Of a stretch of 64,000 bases of DNA, positions 25,948-34,860 are shown piece by piece; position 1 is the first letter of the stretch; each line of letters begins with the position of its first letter. This DNA comes from Clostridium gelidum. Its GTDB lineage: Bacteria; Bacillota; Clostridia; Clostridiales; Clostridiaceae. A program made the position numbers and the translations under genes. Where the stretch lies: the NCBI RefSeq assembly GCF_019977655.1, contig NZ_AP024849.1, positions 4,559,001 to 4,623,000 on the forward strand, given 5' to 3'. Under the pieces are notes generated by a model. The model ran no database searches. It saw nothing but the letters and a program-made list of their open reading frames with translations, and was not told the DNA's origin.

Positions 25948-26136
25948 TTATTTATTAATGATGAAATATTTACCAGTATCTTTATTATGCCATATTTTTA
26001 GAAATAATAAATTGTAATTATATTTTCTGGATTTTATTTCTTGCTGTTCTTGATTAAATTCATCTATGTTACTTTGATCCATTTCACGGATCTTTATGTT
26101 TACACTATTACAATCGTAAATAATATGAAAAATCAA
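25948..26136 (-). CDS. Doubtful 62-residue frame between reductase genes
   Basis: The open frame MIFHIIYDCNSVNIKIREMD... ends KYFIINK. No good RBS is seen and the composition is only background-like. Reported because the interval is otherwise empty; it may be a relic. Confidence 0.15.
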   Translation of the reverse strand: MIFHIIYDCNSVNIKIREMDQSNIDEFNQEQQEIKSRKYNYNLLFLKIWHNKDTGKYFIINK

Positions 26137-26150
26137 TTATCTAGTAAATC

Positions 26151-27371
26151 CTAAGACTTGCTTACTGGAACATTCCCGTAATAGCATTTAAGTGGTCCCT
26201 TTTCTACGCCGATTATACAGAAATTGCATTGTATACATTTTGACTGTGTCTGTTTTCCTGTTTTAAATTTATTTACTAAATCTGATTCGATTATAAGTGG
26301 CCTTGACATGGAAATTGCATCAAATTTATCATTATTAATTAAGTCTTCTATTTCTTCTAATTTCGTTATTCCTCCTACTAGAATAACTGGAATATTTACA
26401 GCTTTCTTGATTGACATGGCTGCTTCCAAATTATATAAGCTTTTCGGCTGAGGTTGTGGTACTGTTTTCTCTGCAACTATGCCAACGAAATTCTTCATAA
26501 ATTCTGGCATTTTATTTAACTTATCATTTTGAGCTACTATCATTTTCCATGGAACCTGCCCACGCATTGTTGCCAGTCCAGCTTTTAATGTTCCATTTGA
26601 AACTTCAATTCCGTCACATCCCACCTGCTCTAATAGTTTAGCAATTTTCACTGACTCTTCAATTGTCAAACCATTTTTTAATGTTTCATATCCATTTATT
26701 TTTACAATCATTGGGAAACTTCCAACTTCTTTTCTAGCTTTTTCAAATATCATTTTAACAATTCTAAATCTGTTTTCTGTACTTCCTCCCCATTCATCTT
26801 TTCTCCTATTCATTCTTGGCGATACAAATTCTGAAAGTAAGTATCCATGGGCCACATGAATTTGTACACCATCAAAACCTGCTTCTTTTGCATTTTTTAT
26901 TCCTTGAACAAACGCTTCTATTACTTCTAAAATTTCAGCTTTAGTCATTTCTCTTGCTTTATAGTCAGATATTTTAGAAGGCGCAACAATCGCCATATGG
27001 GCACTTTCTTCTTTGGACTGACCGCCACAATGATTAAGTTGTGCAATAATTGGAGTTCCCATTTCATGCATTCTCTTCGTTAATTCTTTCAAGGTCTCAA
27101 TATTTTCAGCTTTATTAATCATAACCATATTGCCTGAAGCCTTTCCTTGCTGACCCACTCCAATAAAACCAGTAATAATTCCACCAATCCCTCCTTTAGC
27201 CAATGCTTCGTACTTTTTAAGTAATTGATCTGTAGGCTTGCCATTTTCATCACCCACACCTTCAAAAGTTGCCGATCTAATAATTTTGTTAGGAAATGTT
27301 ATACCTGCCAATTCAAATGGCTCAAATACCTTATTTTCTGGTAATTTTGTTTTATCTAATACTGTTTTCAT
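26151..27371 (-). CDS. Old Yellow Enzyme-family NADH:flavin oxidoreductase
   Basis: The 406-residue TIM-barrel flavoprotein has FEPFELAGITFPNKIIRSAT at the N-terminus, AQLNHCGGQ near 110, the FMN/substrate loop FDGVQIHVAHGYLLSEFVSPRMNRRKDEWGGS-x-ENR (active-site His pair region) and VGGITKLEEIEDL near the phosphate site. The C-terminal CIQCNFCIIG plus a further Cys resembles the start of an iron-sulfur-binding extension, but the larger 2,4-dienoyl-CoA-reductase domain is absent. It reduces activated C=C bonds of electrophiles. Operator-like palindromes upstream and the adjacent TetR gene recall the NemR/NemA system. Confidence 0.85.
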   Translation of the reverse strand: MKTVLDKTKLPENKVFEPFELAGITFPNKIIRSATFEGVGDENGKPTDQLLKKYEALAKGGIGGIITGFIGVGQQGKASGNMVMINKAENIETLKELTKRMHEMGTPIIAQLNHCGGQSKEESAHMAIVAPSKISDYKAREMTKAEILEVIEAFVQGIKNAKEAGFDGVQIHVAHGYLLSEFVSPRMNRRKDEWGGSTENRFRIVKMIFEKARKEVGSFPMIVKINGYETLKNGLTIEESVKIAKLLEQVGCDGIEVSNGTLKAGLATMRGQVPWKMIVAQNDKLNKMPEFMKNFVGIVAEKTVPQPQPKSLYNLEAAMSIKKAVNIPVILVGGITKLEEIEDLINNDKFDAISMSRPLIIESDLVNKFKTGKQTQSKCIQCNFCIIGVEKGPLKCYYGNVPVSKS

Positions 27372-27439
27372 TAAACTCGCTCCTTCGCATTATCTTTATG
27401 CTTTTCATTATTAAGTATTACTTGCATGAATTCACCTTT

Positions 27440-27565
27440 GTGTGATTTTGAGAACAATCATTCTAATTAATGTAAAAAAAACTATTTATTTAACAGATTC
27501 AAGAAAAAATCCGCTATATCACGCACTTTTTCTTTGCTCTCTGAGTTTCTTACATTAATGATTTA
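27440..27565 (-). pseudogene. Duplicated 3' end of the TetR gene (relic)
   Basis: The bases 27446-27555 repeat 27623-27735 (the TetR stop region and following sequence) with about 80 percent identity. The shared part includes TTTATTTAACA-ATTCAAGAAAAAAT and the preceding TTTTGAGAA palindrome. Only about 25 C-terminal codons remain, so a tandem paralogue was deleted here. Confidence 0.65.
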
Positions 27566-27627
27566 TATAACGATTTTACTTTCTCTAATATGTAAAAGGG
27601 TTCTAGAAGAACATGGACACGTTTTTG

Positions 27628-27641
27628 AGAATGAACATTCT
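27628..27641. promoter_or_regulatory. Operator-like palindrome upstream of the OYE gene
   Basis: AGAATGAACATTCT is a perfect dyad around AA. A related AGAACAATCATTCT is at 27451-27464. Both follow TTTTGAG, as does the site before the TetR gene at 28273, so all three may bind the TetR protein. Confidence 0.4.
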
Positions 27642-27656
27642 TATTAGTGTAAAAAA

Positions 27657-28235
27657 TTATTTATTTAACAAATCCAAGAAAAAATTCGCTATACGATGCA
27701 ATTTTTCTTTGCTTGCTGAGGTTCTTAAATGTACACGAATTCCAAGCAAAGTATTTTGCAATATTTCTGCTAAAACTTCAGCATCATAATCACAAGAAAA
27801 TTCACCTGCTTGTTGTCCTTTTCGAACAAGATCCGCAAGAAGTTGTTCTGTTTGCATAAATGCTTCTTCCGTCTTTTCTTGTACTTCTTTATCTCGAAGA
27901 GCCATTTCTGTTGCTGAGTTTACAATTAAGCAACCCCATTGTCTATCCTCGTATCCTTCGATCATAAAATCAAAGACAAATTGTATGGCTTGTTTTGCCG
28001 TTTCTGAATGTAAAATTCCAACTTGTACTTTGTCTTTTATTAATTCTTCGTAACAATCTATGGTTTTTAAAAATAATGTATGCTTGTCACCGAATGTATC
28101 ATATAAACTTCTACGATGTATTCCCATATGCTCTACTAAATCATTCAAAGATGTCTTTTCGTAGCCTTGTTCCCAAAATAACTCCATTGCTTTCTGTAGA
28201 ACCAAATTTTCATCAAATTCCCTGCTTCGTCCCAT
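27657..28235 (-). CDS. TetR/AcrR-family regulator
   Basis: The 192-residue protein has an N-terminal TetR HTH (FDENLVLQKAMELFWEQGYEKT, LVEHMGIHRRSLYDTFGDKHTLF) and a helical ligand-binding domain with a Cys at about 102 (WGCLIVNSATEMA), the arrangement of the YxaF/LmrA-NemR-like group. It is upstream of and co-directional with the Old Yellow Enzyme gene. I infer it represses that gene in response to electrophiles. A palindrome 38-55 bp before its start suggests autorepression. Confidence 0.85.
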   Translation of the reverse strand: MGRSREFDENLVLQKAMELFWEQGYEKTSLNDLVEHMGIHRRSLYDTFGDKHTLFLKTIDCYEELIKDKVQVGILHSETAKQAIQFVFDFMIEGYEDRQWGCLIVNSATEMALRDKEVQEKTEEAFMQTEQLLADLVRKGQQAGEFSCDYDAEVLAEILQNTLLGIRVHLRTSASKEKLHRIANFFLDLLNK

Positions 28236-28272
28236 TAACTTCCCTCCTCTTTATAATATTAACAATAACATT

Positions 28273-28290
28273 TTGAGAACGATCGGTCAA
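28273..28290. promoter_or_regulatory. Candidate TetR operator
   Basis: TTGAGAACGATCGGTCAA is an imperfect inverted repeat centred on CGATCG and contains the GATCGGTC half-site common in TetR operators. It lies 38 bp upstream of the TetR start codon. Confidence 0.5.
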
Positions 28291-28468
28291 GAATTGTTTT
28301 CATATTCGTCATATCTAAATTTTATATCTATATTTTCGTGAATTTTATGATAGAGGCTAAGCGCACCTAACCTCCATTTCACTATCCAATTCTGGTAAAC
28401 TTCCCATTAACTTATGATATGGTTCACCATTCATTATCCTAATCTTTATTTAATTTTTAGATGTTTTA

Positions 28469-30115
28469 TTATTTCTCATTTAGAATCTTTTTAGCCATCT
28501 CGTCATTAACGTCTGTCATAAATTTGATTCCTGTCTCATTTTCAGTTTCCCTATTTGCTGCAAATAAGTCATCTCTGGAAATGTCAGATACTTTAAACTT
28601 CCTAGCTCCTGCCATTAATTGTTGTAATCCGGCAGCAAGTTTATCTGATAAAGTCCAAACACCAATTGCTCCTAGCGGAATATTCTTCATTTCATCAGCA
28701 CCAACTTTATTTTTCACATCATAGTAACCAGCAAATATCTCTTCAGGACTTGTGCCGAATTCATCAATTATATTCCTAGGTAGCGTATCCCAGTTTCCAT
28801 TCAGTTTAACTCTCTTATCTGGATTTAATGCTCCTTCAATATTAGATCCAAGGAAACCAGGAATCATTAGAGCTCTTCCCATGCAAACAAGCTTAGTAAA
28901 AGGTGCTCCAAGGGCAAGAGCTTTAAATATGTGGTCTTCCCTTGCAAGTCCTCCTGCAAATGCCATGTCTACTACATCATATCCTTTCTCTTGAAGTATT
29001 TTCGCATATTCATAAGCTTTTGCATGAAGGAATATAGAAGGTACACCCCAAGACTCCATCATATTCCATGGACTCATCCCTGTGCCACCACCTGATCCAT
29101 CAACAGTTAACAAATCAAGTTTTGCTTCAGTCGCAAACTTAATTGCCATTGCAAGTGCTTCCATTCCGTATGAACCAGTCTTAAGTGTAATTCTCTTATA
29201 CCCAAGTCCTCTTAGATATTGAACTGATGTCATAAAGTCATCTTTAACTTCATTATAGCTATTTAAATTAGTATATCCAAGTCTGCTGTGACGTGCAAAT
29301 GACTTAATAGCTCCACTCTTAAATGCTGCTTGAACTTCTGGTTTTGTTGGATCAGGATCAACGATATAACCTCTATTTTTTAAGAATACAGCATAGTCAA
29401 TGCTATTTACCTGAATTTCGCCTCCAATATCCTTTGCTCCTTGTCCCCATTTAAGCTCAATAATTACCTTATCACCATACTTTTCAATAACATATTCTGC
29501 AACACCATTTCTTGTATCTTCAACATTCATTTGAACGATTATTGCTCCATATCCATCATAATATTTTAGATATACATCAATTCTGCGCTCAAGTTCTGGT
29601 GAACTAATAATCTTGCCATTTTTCATAATTGAAGCTTTATCTACCCCAACAACGTTTTCACCTATTACAATTGGGAAACCCACGAGTGCCGCACCAACAG
29701 CAAAGGATTCCCAATATTTTTGTGCTATAAATGTCGAGCCTAAAGCACCTGTCATAAAAGGAACTCTACTCTTTGTTTTTATATTCTTTCCAAATTCTGT
29801 TTCAAGTTTAACATTTGGGAATATGCAGTCATCTGCATTATTAGAAAGACCTTCTCCAAGGCCATGGGCACCATAATTATAACCTTGTATTCTAAGATTA
29901 TTGTAACATACACCCACATGATTTATATTTGAACTTCCAGCTGTTACAGTTCCAAAATCTCTTGGGTATAAAAGTTTTCTTCCTTTCATACTAGACATCC
30001 ATGTTTCACATTTACCTTTACAATCTGCCCGACAAAGTGTACAAACGCCTGACTCGGCTGGATCACCCCTATTTACGCTGTTTAAAACATCATTGTTCTT
30101 TTGATATTGAGTCAT
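28469..30115 (-). CDS. FMN-binding glutamate synthase-like protein
   Basis: The 548-residue protein starts with a Cys cluster (CTLCRADCKGKCETW, about 25-40). A GltB-like central/FMN TIM barrel follows: FGTVTAGSSNINHVG, PFMTGALGSTFIAQKYWESFAVGAALVG, IELKWGQGAKDIGGE, GGGTGMSPWNMMESWGVP and a GGLAREDHIFKALALGA phosphate-binding motif. It lacks the glutamine amidotransferase domain. Such stand-alone proteins are common in anaerobes; ammonia-dependent glutamate synthesis or a related FMN reaction is possible. RBS AGGAGG precedes the ATG. It is a single gene; a palindrome repeat (28408-28440) lies after its stop. Confidence 0.8.
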   Translation of the reverse strand: MTQYQKNNDVLNSVNRGDPAESGVCTLCRADCKGKCETWMSSMKGRKLLYPRDFGTVTAGSSNINHVGVCYNNLRIQGYNYGAHGLGEGLSNNADDCIFPNVKLETEFGKNIKTKSRVPFMTGALGSTFIAQKYWESFAVGAALVGFPIVIGENVVGVDKASIMKNGKIISSPELERRIDVYLKYYDGYGAIIVQMNVEDTRNGVAEYVIEKYGDKVIIELKWGQGAKDIGGEIQVNSIDYAVFLKNRGYIVDPDPTKPEVQAAFKSGAIKSFARHSRLGYTNLNSYNEVKDDFMTSVQYLRGLGYKRITLKTGSYGMEALAMAIKFATEAKLDLLTVDGSGGGTGMSPWNMMESWGVPSIFLHAKAYEYAKILQEKGYDVVDMAFAGGLAREDHIFKALALGAPFTKLVCMGRALMIPGFLGSNIEGALNPDKRVKLNGNWDTLPRNIIDEFGTSPEEIFAGYYDVKNKVGADEMKNIPLGAIGVWTLSDKLAAGLQQLMAGARKFKVSDISRDDLFAANRETENETGIKFMTDVNDEMAKKILNEK

Positions 30116-30218
30116 TTACTTACCTCCTAAAATACTTCATTTATATAAAAACATATATATATTTTTATATTTATTACTATAGTAGAATTATTATTACAAT
30201 TAACTTAACTTAATTTAT

Positions 30219-30296
30219 CAAAAGGAAATTGCTATCCAAACTCTCTGCTTTTGACCACCGGATAAATCTGAAATTCTTTTGTTTATAATATCAAAA
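30219..30296 (-). pseudogene. ABC-transporter ATPase fragment
   Basis: The minus strand encodes IINKRISDLSGGQKQRVWIA and ends ISF-stop at 30219. This is the ABC signature (LSGGQ-x-QR) of a FecE/BtuD-like ATPase, with nothing before or after it. It is a 25-codon relic in the 287-bp gap between the glutamate-synthase-like gene and mntP. Confidence 0.75.
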
Positions 30297-30351
30297 AATT
30301 AGAGAATGTCAATATTTTGATTAAAAATCAAAATATTGACATTCTCTAATT
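30293..30351 (-). terminator. Perfect 26-bp stem hairpin
   Basis: The arms 30297-30322 and 30326-30351 are perfect inverted complements with a 3-nt AAA loop, and the minus side ends in a run of T. It is far longer than the usual terminator stem and may be the end of a foldback element; it works as a terminator for mntP-direction transcription. Confidence 0.8.
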
Positions 30352-30402
30352 ACCCTGGTAACTTCAAGGATTTACATAATATTTTATTAGTGTAACTTGT
30401 TC

Positions 30403-31035
30403 TTAAAAAGTAATAATGCCTAAATGCTCAAGCAAAATCTTAATTCCCATAAGTATTAATATTAATCCACCAATAAATTCTGCTTTTGACTTATATATTG
30501 TTCCAAATACGTGGCCTATCTTTACCCCAATCATTGATAATGCAAAAGTTACAATTCCAATAAATGAAGCTGCTGATGCAATATTTACATTAAGAAATGC
30601 AAACGTTACTCCTACTGCTAAAGCATCAATACTTGTTGCAATTGCTAAAGCACACATATTTTTAAAAGCAAGAGGATCCTTTGAATTCTTTTTAACAATT
30701 GAATCCTCTGTATTCTCATCACTCATACAATCAACGGCAATCTCACATTCACATTCGCATTCATTTTTTCTCGACTCTCGAATCATGTTCATGCCTATAA
30801 GTGCAAGCAATACAAATGCTATCCAATGATCAATAGACGTAATTTTATCTCGAAACTGAATTCCCAAAAAATAGCCAATCAAAGGCATTCCTGCTTGAAA
30901 TGCTCCAAAGTATAAGCCTACAATCCCTGCTTTCTTAATAGTAATTTTCTTCATTGACAAGCCCTTGCAAATGGCTACTGCAAATGCATCCATTGATAAA
31001 CCAACTGCCAGAATAAATAATTGAATTAGACCCAT
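30403..31035 (-). CDS. mntP: Manganese efflux pump MntP
   Basis: The 210-residue membrane protein has six predicted TM helices and a duplicated DUF204 fold: FILAVGLSMDAFAVAICKGL at the N-terminus and ALAIATSIDALAVGVTFAFL in the second half, each with the conserved Asp. MntP exports excess Mn2+. The cytoplasmic loop carries a Cys/Glu string (NECECECE), a possible metal-binding insertion. RBS AAGGGG precedes the ATG. Expression is evidently governed by the riboswitch at 31071-31199. Confidence 0.95.
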   Translation of the reverse strand: MGLIQLFILAVGLSMDAFAVAICKGLSMKKITIKKAGIVGLYFGAFQAGMPLIGYFLGIQFRDKITSIDHWIAFVLLALIGMNMIRESRKNECECECEIAVDCMSDENTEDSIVKKNSKDPLAFKNMCALAIATSIDALAVGVTFAFLNVNIASAASFIGIVTFALSMIGVKIGHVFGTIYKSKAEFIGGLILILMGIKILLEHLGIITF

Positions 31036-31070
31036 GTTTTATTCCCCTTCATCTTTCAAGTTTTGGAAGC

Positions 31071-31199
31071 AAAAAAATGAGACTTATCTACAGCTATTTC
31101 TGTAGATAAGTCTCGTTATTTAAAATAAAGCCAGATAAAAAATTATCAGTATGTTGACTTTATTACACAATCTTTTTTTGCGTTAACTACTCCCTTATC
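31071..31199 (-). promoter_or_regulatory. yybP-ykoY manganese riboswitch with terminator
   Basis: On the minus strand GATAAGGGAGTAGTT (from 31199), GTCAACATACT and GAGACTTATC (to 31105) match the conserved strings of the yybP-ykoY aptamer. The closing P1 stem is GATAAG (31194-31199) with CTTATC (31105-31110). The 3' side of P1 is also the 5' arm of a 15-bp terminator (31079-31114) followed by T7. Aptamer closure and the terminator are therefore mutually exclusive, predicting an Mn2+-induced ON switch for mntP. Confidence 0.9.
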
Positions 31200-31261
31200 A
31201 CATTAACAATTTTACAAAATAATATCTATACTGTCAATGTTATATTTACTATATATATCTT

Positions 31262-31310
31262 TTAAGAAGCACCTATTTAGATACTTCTTATGATTCTACT
31301 TTTAATTATT
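31262..31310. repeat. Dispersed AAGAAGCACCT hairpin, copy 2
   Basis: This segment matches 8076-8127 (AAGAAGCACCT ... TACTTCTTAT ... ATTCTA). The two-copy hairpin repeat lies here between mntP regulation and a zinc-ribbon gene. Confidence 0.5.
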
Positions 31311-31378
31311 ATATTATAAAAAAAGGTTGCGACTTAATTTACTTAAGACTAATCAAAGATAATTTTTAACTAATGCTC

Positions 31379-31561
31379 CTATATATCAGCGTTACATTCA
31401 TCACATATGCCGTCATTACGATTATATTCCTCTTCTGATATTTCAGTTTCGCAAGTGTCACAGGCAAATATTTCATCTCCTTTATATTCAAAGATCCTTA
31501 GGAATTGCTCATTATCTTCCTCTTCATCATGTTGATAATTTACTTTTATTTTATTTGCCAT
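31379..31561 (-). CDS. Small zinc-ribbon-like acidic protein
   Basis: The 60-residue, strongly acidic protein has two CxxC pairs (CDTCETEISEEEYNRNDGICDEC), spaced as in a zinc ribbon. The RBS AGGTGG precedes the ATG. The function is unknown; similar proteins are frequent small orphan genes in clostridia. Followed by 450 bp without a gene (31796-31828 is a terminator-like hairpin of the opposite arrangement). Confidence 0.65.
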   Translation of the reverse strand: MANKIKVNYQHDEEEDNEQFLRIFEYKGDEIFACDTCETEISEEEYNRNDGICDECNADI

Positions 31562-31795
31562 CTTAATTCCACCTTTCTAAATTTTGATTTTAATACTTCT
31601 GGTTATTCTCATATTGCACCCTTAAAGTTAATTTAATAAAATCATTTCTTATTCTCATTTTTATATTATACATTAAATTAGCATAAAAAATCATATATGA
31701 AATCACAGTAAGAATAAATTTATAACCAATGTGAAAATGATTGTGAATTTATTGATAATTATACTAAGAGCCTTGGGTTATCCCTTTAAAATAGT

Positions 31796-31828
31796 AATTC
31801 TCCTGCATTGTGAAAACACAGGAGAATT
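31796..31828. terminator. Isolated hairpin
   Basis: A 10-bp perfect stem (AATTCTCCTG / CAGGAGAATT) in the gene-free interval 31562-32015. It could terminate minus-strand transcription from the DUF4865 gene. Nothing else is seen in this interval. Confidence 0.45.
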
Positions 31829-32015
31829 TATATTATTTTAACTGTTACGTCATATAAGAAGATTATAAATTAGCTTATCTATCATAATCTAATTGTCTAA
31901 AGCACTTTATCTTCAATCCATATAAAAAAATAATCGTACCTTGTAGTTAATACTTATAACATCTTAAAAATATTTTGTATTAAACCAAGTAAAAATTCTT
32001 TGTAAAATTATTTAT

Positions 32016-32564
32016 TTATATCTTTTCTTGTGATATGTGAAGTATATCATAAATTATCCCTTCTTCTGATTTTACGTTGCTTAAATCATCTATAAAGTAA
32101 AATACATGATATTTCCATTTGTCAGGATTGTAAATAACCATATATTCTGTATCTCCAAAGCTCGGAATATCTTTTTCTATTTTATCTTTTAAATTATTAA
32201 GACTTTCTTGTGGATGTATTTCTTTTGTTATTTCAAATACATATTTACTGCCTTTAATTTTATGCGTTGTTGTATCAATTAATGGTATTCCTACATTTAC
32301 TTTTTGCCATCCAAAAGAAGTTATTATATTGTCATAAAAACCATTAAATAAGAACTTGTTTAATCCATTACTATCTTTCCAAAGATATAAAGGACAATAA
32401 CTATTCTGCAAACTTTTATTTGTTCCTTTTTCTGTTATTAGATACAATTTAAACTTCAAGTCCTCAAATCCATCTGTTTTATAACCGTTATTTTTCACTC
32501 TATCCTTTATTATGTTCATATCATAATCACTTGGTAATATAATTTTGTATTGTGTTGCTATCAT
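32016..32564 (-). CDS. DUF4865 family protein
   Basis: The 182-residue protein starts MIATQYKIILPSDYDMNIIK. It contains KLYLITEKG, YCPLYLWKDSNGLNKFLFNGFYDNIITSFGW and VFEITKEI. These match the DUF4865 family, a dimeric alpha-beta barrel-like protein commonly found divergent from a LysR regulator, as here. The ATG at 32564 is supported by GGGAGG. It is soluble with no signal peptide. The function is unknown; a small monooxygenase-like role is sometimes suggested. Confidence 0.7.
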   Translation of the reverse strand: MIATQYKIILPSDYDMNIIKDRVKNNGYKTDGFEDLKFKLYLITEKGTNKSLQNSYCPLYLWKDSNGLNKFLFNGFYDNIITSFGWQKVNVGIPLIDTTTHKIKGSKYVFEITKEIHPQESLNNLKDKIEKDIPSFGDTEYMVIYNPDKWKYHVFYFIDDLSNVKSEEGIIYDILHISQEKI

Positions 32565-32766
32565 TTGATTGTATCCTCCCATTTACTTTATATTTTATTT
32601 ATATATATCCTAACTGCAAATTCATAAGTAAATTAATTCTTTTATTAGTTTTTACTCTTATAGTTTAACTTCTTATATAAAAATTGTATAATACTTATAA
32701 ATAATATTTAATATCACTAATAGTGATACTAAATATACATTAATTTTTGTGAAAGGTTTTTATAAT

Positions 32767-33627
32767 ATGGAAATTAACGATTTAAGAATATTTCAAGTGG
32801 TTGCTTATGAAAAATCTATATCAAAAGCTGCGTCAAAACTTGGCTATGCACAATCAAATATAACTATGCGAATTAAAGTACTTGAGCATAAATTGAACAC
32901 TACTTTATTCACAAGAAACAATAAAGGTACTATTATTACACTTCAAGGAGAAAAACTACTTAAATATGCAGATAAAATCCTTAAATTAATAGATGAAGTT
33001 AATGAAGAGTTCCTTCCTGCTAAAATTGAATCTAAGCTTAAAATCGGTGCCACTCAAACTATTTCTGCCTCTATATTACCTAAATTATTTACATTATTTT
33101 ATGAGGAAAATCCTACAACATCTTTAGTATTAAAAACAGAAAAACAAGAAGTTCTTTTAGATATGCTTATAAATAGTGAATTAGACGGTGCTTTTATCTT
33201 TGGAGAAAATACCTCTTCAAAAGTTAAAGAAGTCTTTAGCTTCAAGGAAGAGTTTGTACTAGTATCTTCTATACGTATTAATGATACTAGTAATTTATCT
33301 ACTCCAATAATAGTAAATTCAGATACTAATTGTCCTTATCGTAAGCACCTAGAAAAATGGTTAATTTATAATAATTCTAAGCCTACCACTATCTTTGAAT
33401 TTGACACATTAGAGTCTATTCTTAGTGGCATAGCTGAATGTCTAGGCATATCACTTTTACCCAAAAGCATTTTACCTAAAAATAATAATTTCTTTGTTTA
33501 TGATTTAGGAGATGAATTTAATAAATTAACAATTAAATTTGTAGTTAATAAAGATATACAAATTAATTCTTTTCTTAAAAGCTTTATTAATATAGCAACT
33601 CGCTGTATTGGCAATTCTATTGATTAA
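32767..33627 (+). CDS. LysR-family transcriptional regulator
   Basis: The 286-residue protein has an N-terminal LysR winged helix (MEINDLRIFQVVAYEKSISK, AASKLGYAQSNITMRIKVLE, LFTRNNKGTIITLQGE) and a periplasmic-binding-protein-like effector domain. The start at 32767 is chosen for its alignment with the family and for GAAAGG upstream. It is divergent from the DUF4865 gene with a 200-bp shared region, the usual place for a LysR operator, so it probably activates that gene. Confidence 0.9.
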   Translation: MEINDLRIFQVVAYEKSISKAASKLGYAQSNITMRIKVLEHKLNTTLFTRNNKGTIITLQGEKLLKYADKILKLIDEVNEEFLPAKIESKLKIGATQTISASILPKLFTLFYEENPTTSLVLKTEKQEVLLDMLINSELDGAFIFGENTSSKVKEVFSFKEEFVLVSSIRINDTSNLSTPIIVNSDTNCPYRKHLEKWLIYNNSKPTTIFEFDTLESILSGIAECLGISLLPKSILPKNNNFFVYDLGDEFNKLTIKFVVNKDIQINSFLKSFINIATRCIGNSID

Positions 33628-33691
33628 TTTTTTAATCTTTAGCATCAATATTATCACCAGTCGCTCTTCATTTTTATAAATAATCATTTTA

Positions 33692-34015
33692 TATTCATAT
33701 GCAAATTTTTATATTCACAGGATTTATCGTAAGCATTCTTCTTGGAACCACAGAAAAAGGAGAACCTCCTCCCTCTGGACTTGGTTCTCCTCCATTAATT
33801 AGATACATTATTAAGTTGTCATTTATGTTAAGCTCAATTGACCCAATCTCTCTAGTTTTGCTTATAGTTATTTTTGAGATTAGCATATGCAATAGTTTCC
33901 TTTGCTGTTCCCTTGAAGTGTAGCTTGATAGTCATAGCATAACTCTTTAATTTTACATATTATCCTTTATTTATGATATAGTTCACCGTAACACTCGCAA
34001 GTGATAACACTATTT
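33692..34015 (-). pseudogene. Serine recombinase 3'-end relic, copy B
   Basis: The minus strand encodes SREQQRKLLHMLISKITISK, TREIGSIELNINDNLIMYL, INGGEPSPEGGGSP and ends KICI-stop at 33695. This is the C-terminal region typical of large serine recombinases of integrative elements. Internal hairpin GGAGAACC/GGTTCTCC at 33758-33790. It is followed (33965-34012) by an imperfect copy of the ACTTATGATATGG palindrome. The catalytic part is absent. There is no intact gene in 33628-34048. Confidence 0.65.
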
Positions 34016-34048
34016 TGTTATCAACTATCTTTTCAATAATAGAATGAT

Positions 34049-34732
34049 TTAAAATTCTATTCCAAAATGTTTAGCTAAATTTACTTTACCCTTGTTTGTG
34101 ATTTCTAATTCTCTATTTATCAGAGATTTTTTAATCCAGCATAATCCAATTAAGCCACTTGTAATAGCTTGTCCCAATTTTCCAGCTATATGATAATTCT
34201 TTTCACTCCAATCATAACATTTAGTTCCACTTAGTTCTCTTATATCTTTCAATCTATGATTTATTATTTCTAATTCAATTAATTTCTTTATACCTAATTC
34301 AGTAATATAAAATATATCATTTTCCAATTGAATATAGTTAAATTTTAAAAGAGCTTCTGTAAGCTTTATTCCTAACGTTCCAGCAATATGGTCATAACAA
34401 AGTCGTGCTTTTCTTAAAGCTTCAGAACGTATTGATTGATTTAATGAATTAATTTTAGGTGATTTTGAAAGTTTCATGAGTAATTCAAGTAATTTTGCAA
34501 CGTCATCATTAGCTAATTTAAAATATCTATATCTACCATATATAGTTTTTTCAATAATTCCTGCACTAACCATTTTAGATAGGTGAAATGTTGCGGTTTG
34601 CGGTTTAATACAAGCTATTTTTGCTAATTCTCCTGCTGTACGTTGACCTCCTAATAAACTCATAAGCATTATGCTTCTAGATGAATCTGCTATTAATGAT
34701 GCAATATCATTTACCATAGGGTCTGGTTTCAA
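34049..34732 (-). CDS. ArsR-family winged-helix regulator
   Basis: The protein has about 227 residues. The ArsR-type HTH is N-terminal (MLMSLLGGQRTAGELAKIAC, KPQTATFHLSKMVSAGIIEK, YGRYRYFKL), and a longer C-terminal helical domain contains ARLCYDHIAGTLG and NYHIAGKLGQA, the latter two strings being an internal repeat. No metal-binding Cys motif is seen, so it is the HTH_20-type group rather than a metal sensor. The start is TTG at 34732 with GGAGG 8 nt upstream. It is divergent from the haloacid dehalogenase pseudogene. Confidence 0.8.
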   Translation of the reverse strand: MKPDPMVNDIASLIADSSRSIMLMSLLGGQRTAGELAKIACIKPQTATFHLSKMVSAGIIEKTIYGRYRYFKLANDDVAKLLELLMKLSKSPKINSLNQSIRSEALRKARLCYDHIAGTLGIKLTEALLKFNYIQLENDIFYITELGIKKLIELEIINHRLKDIRELSGTKCYDWSEKNYHIAGKLGQAITSGLIGLCWIKKSLINRELEITNKGKVNLAKHFGIEF

Positions 34733-34860
34733 AATAAATTCCTCCAAACTTTTATAAATTAAAAGTATCATTTCTATCTTCATCGAAATAATATCGTTTT
34801 ATAATTATATCATAAGGTAACTTAAAATTTTATTTGATATAAAGAAGGAAGGTATTTTTT

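Noticed and set aside
33695..33892. Frame read as an independent 65-residue protein
   Set aside because: It is the C-terminal end of a serine recombinase with no start region, repeated at 10.4 and 35.6 kb.
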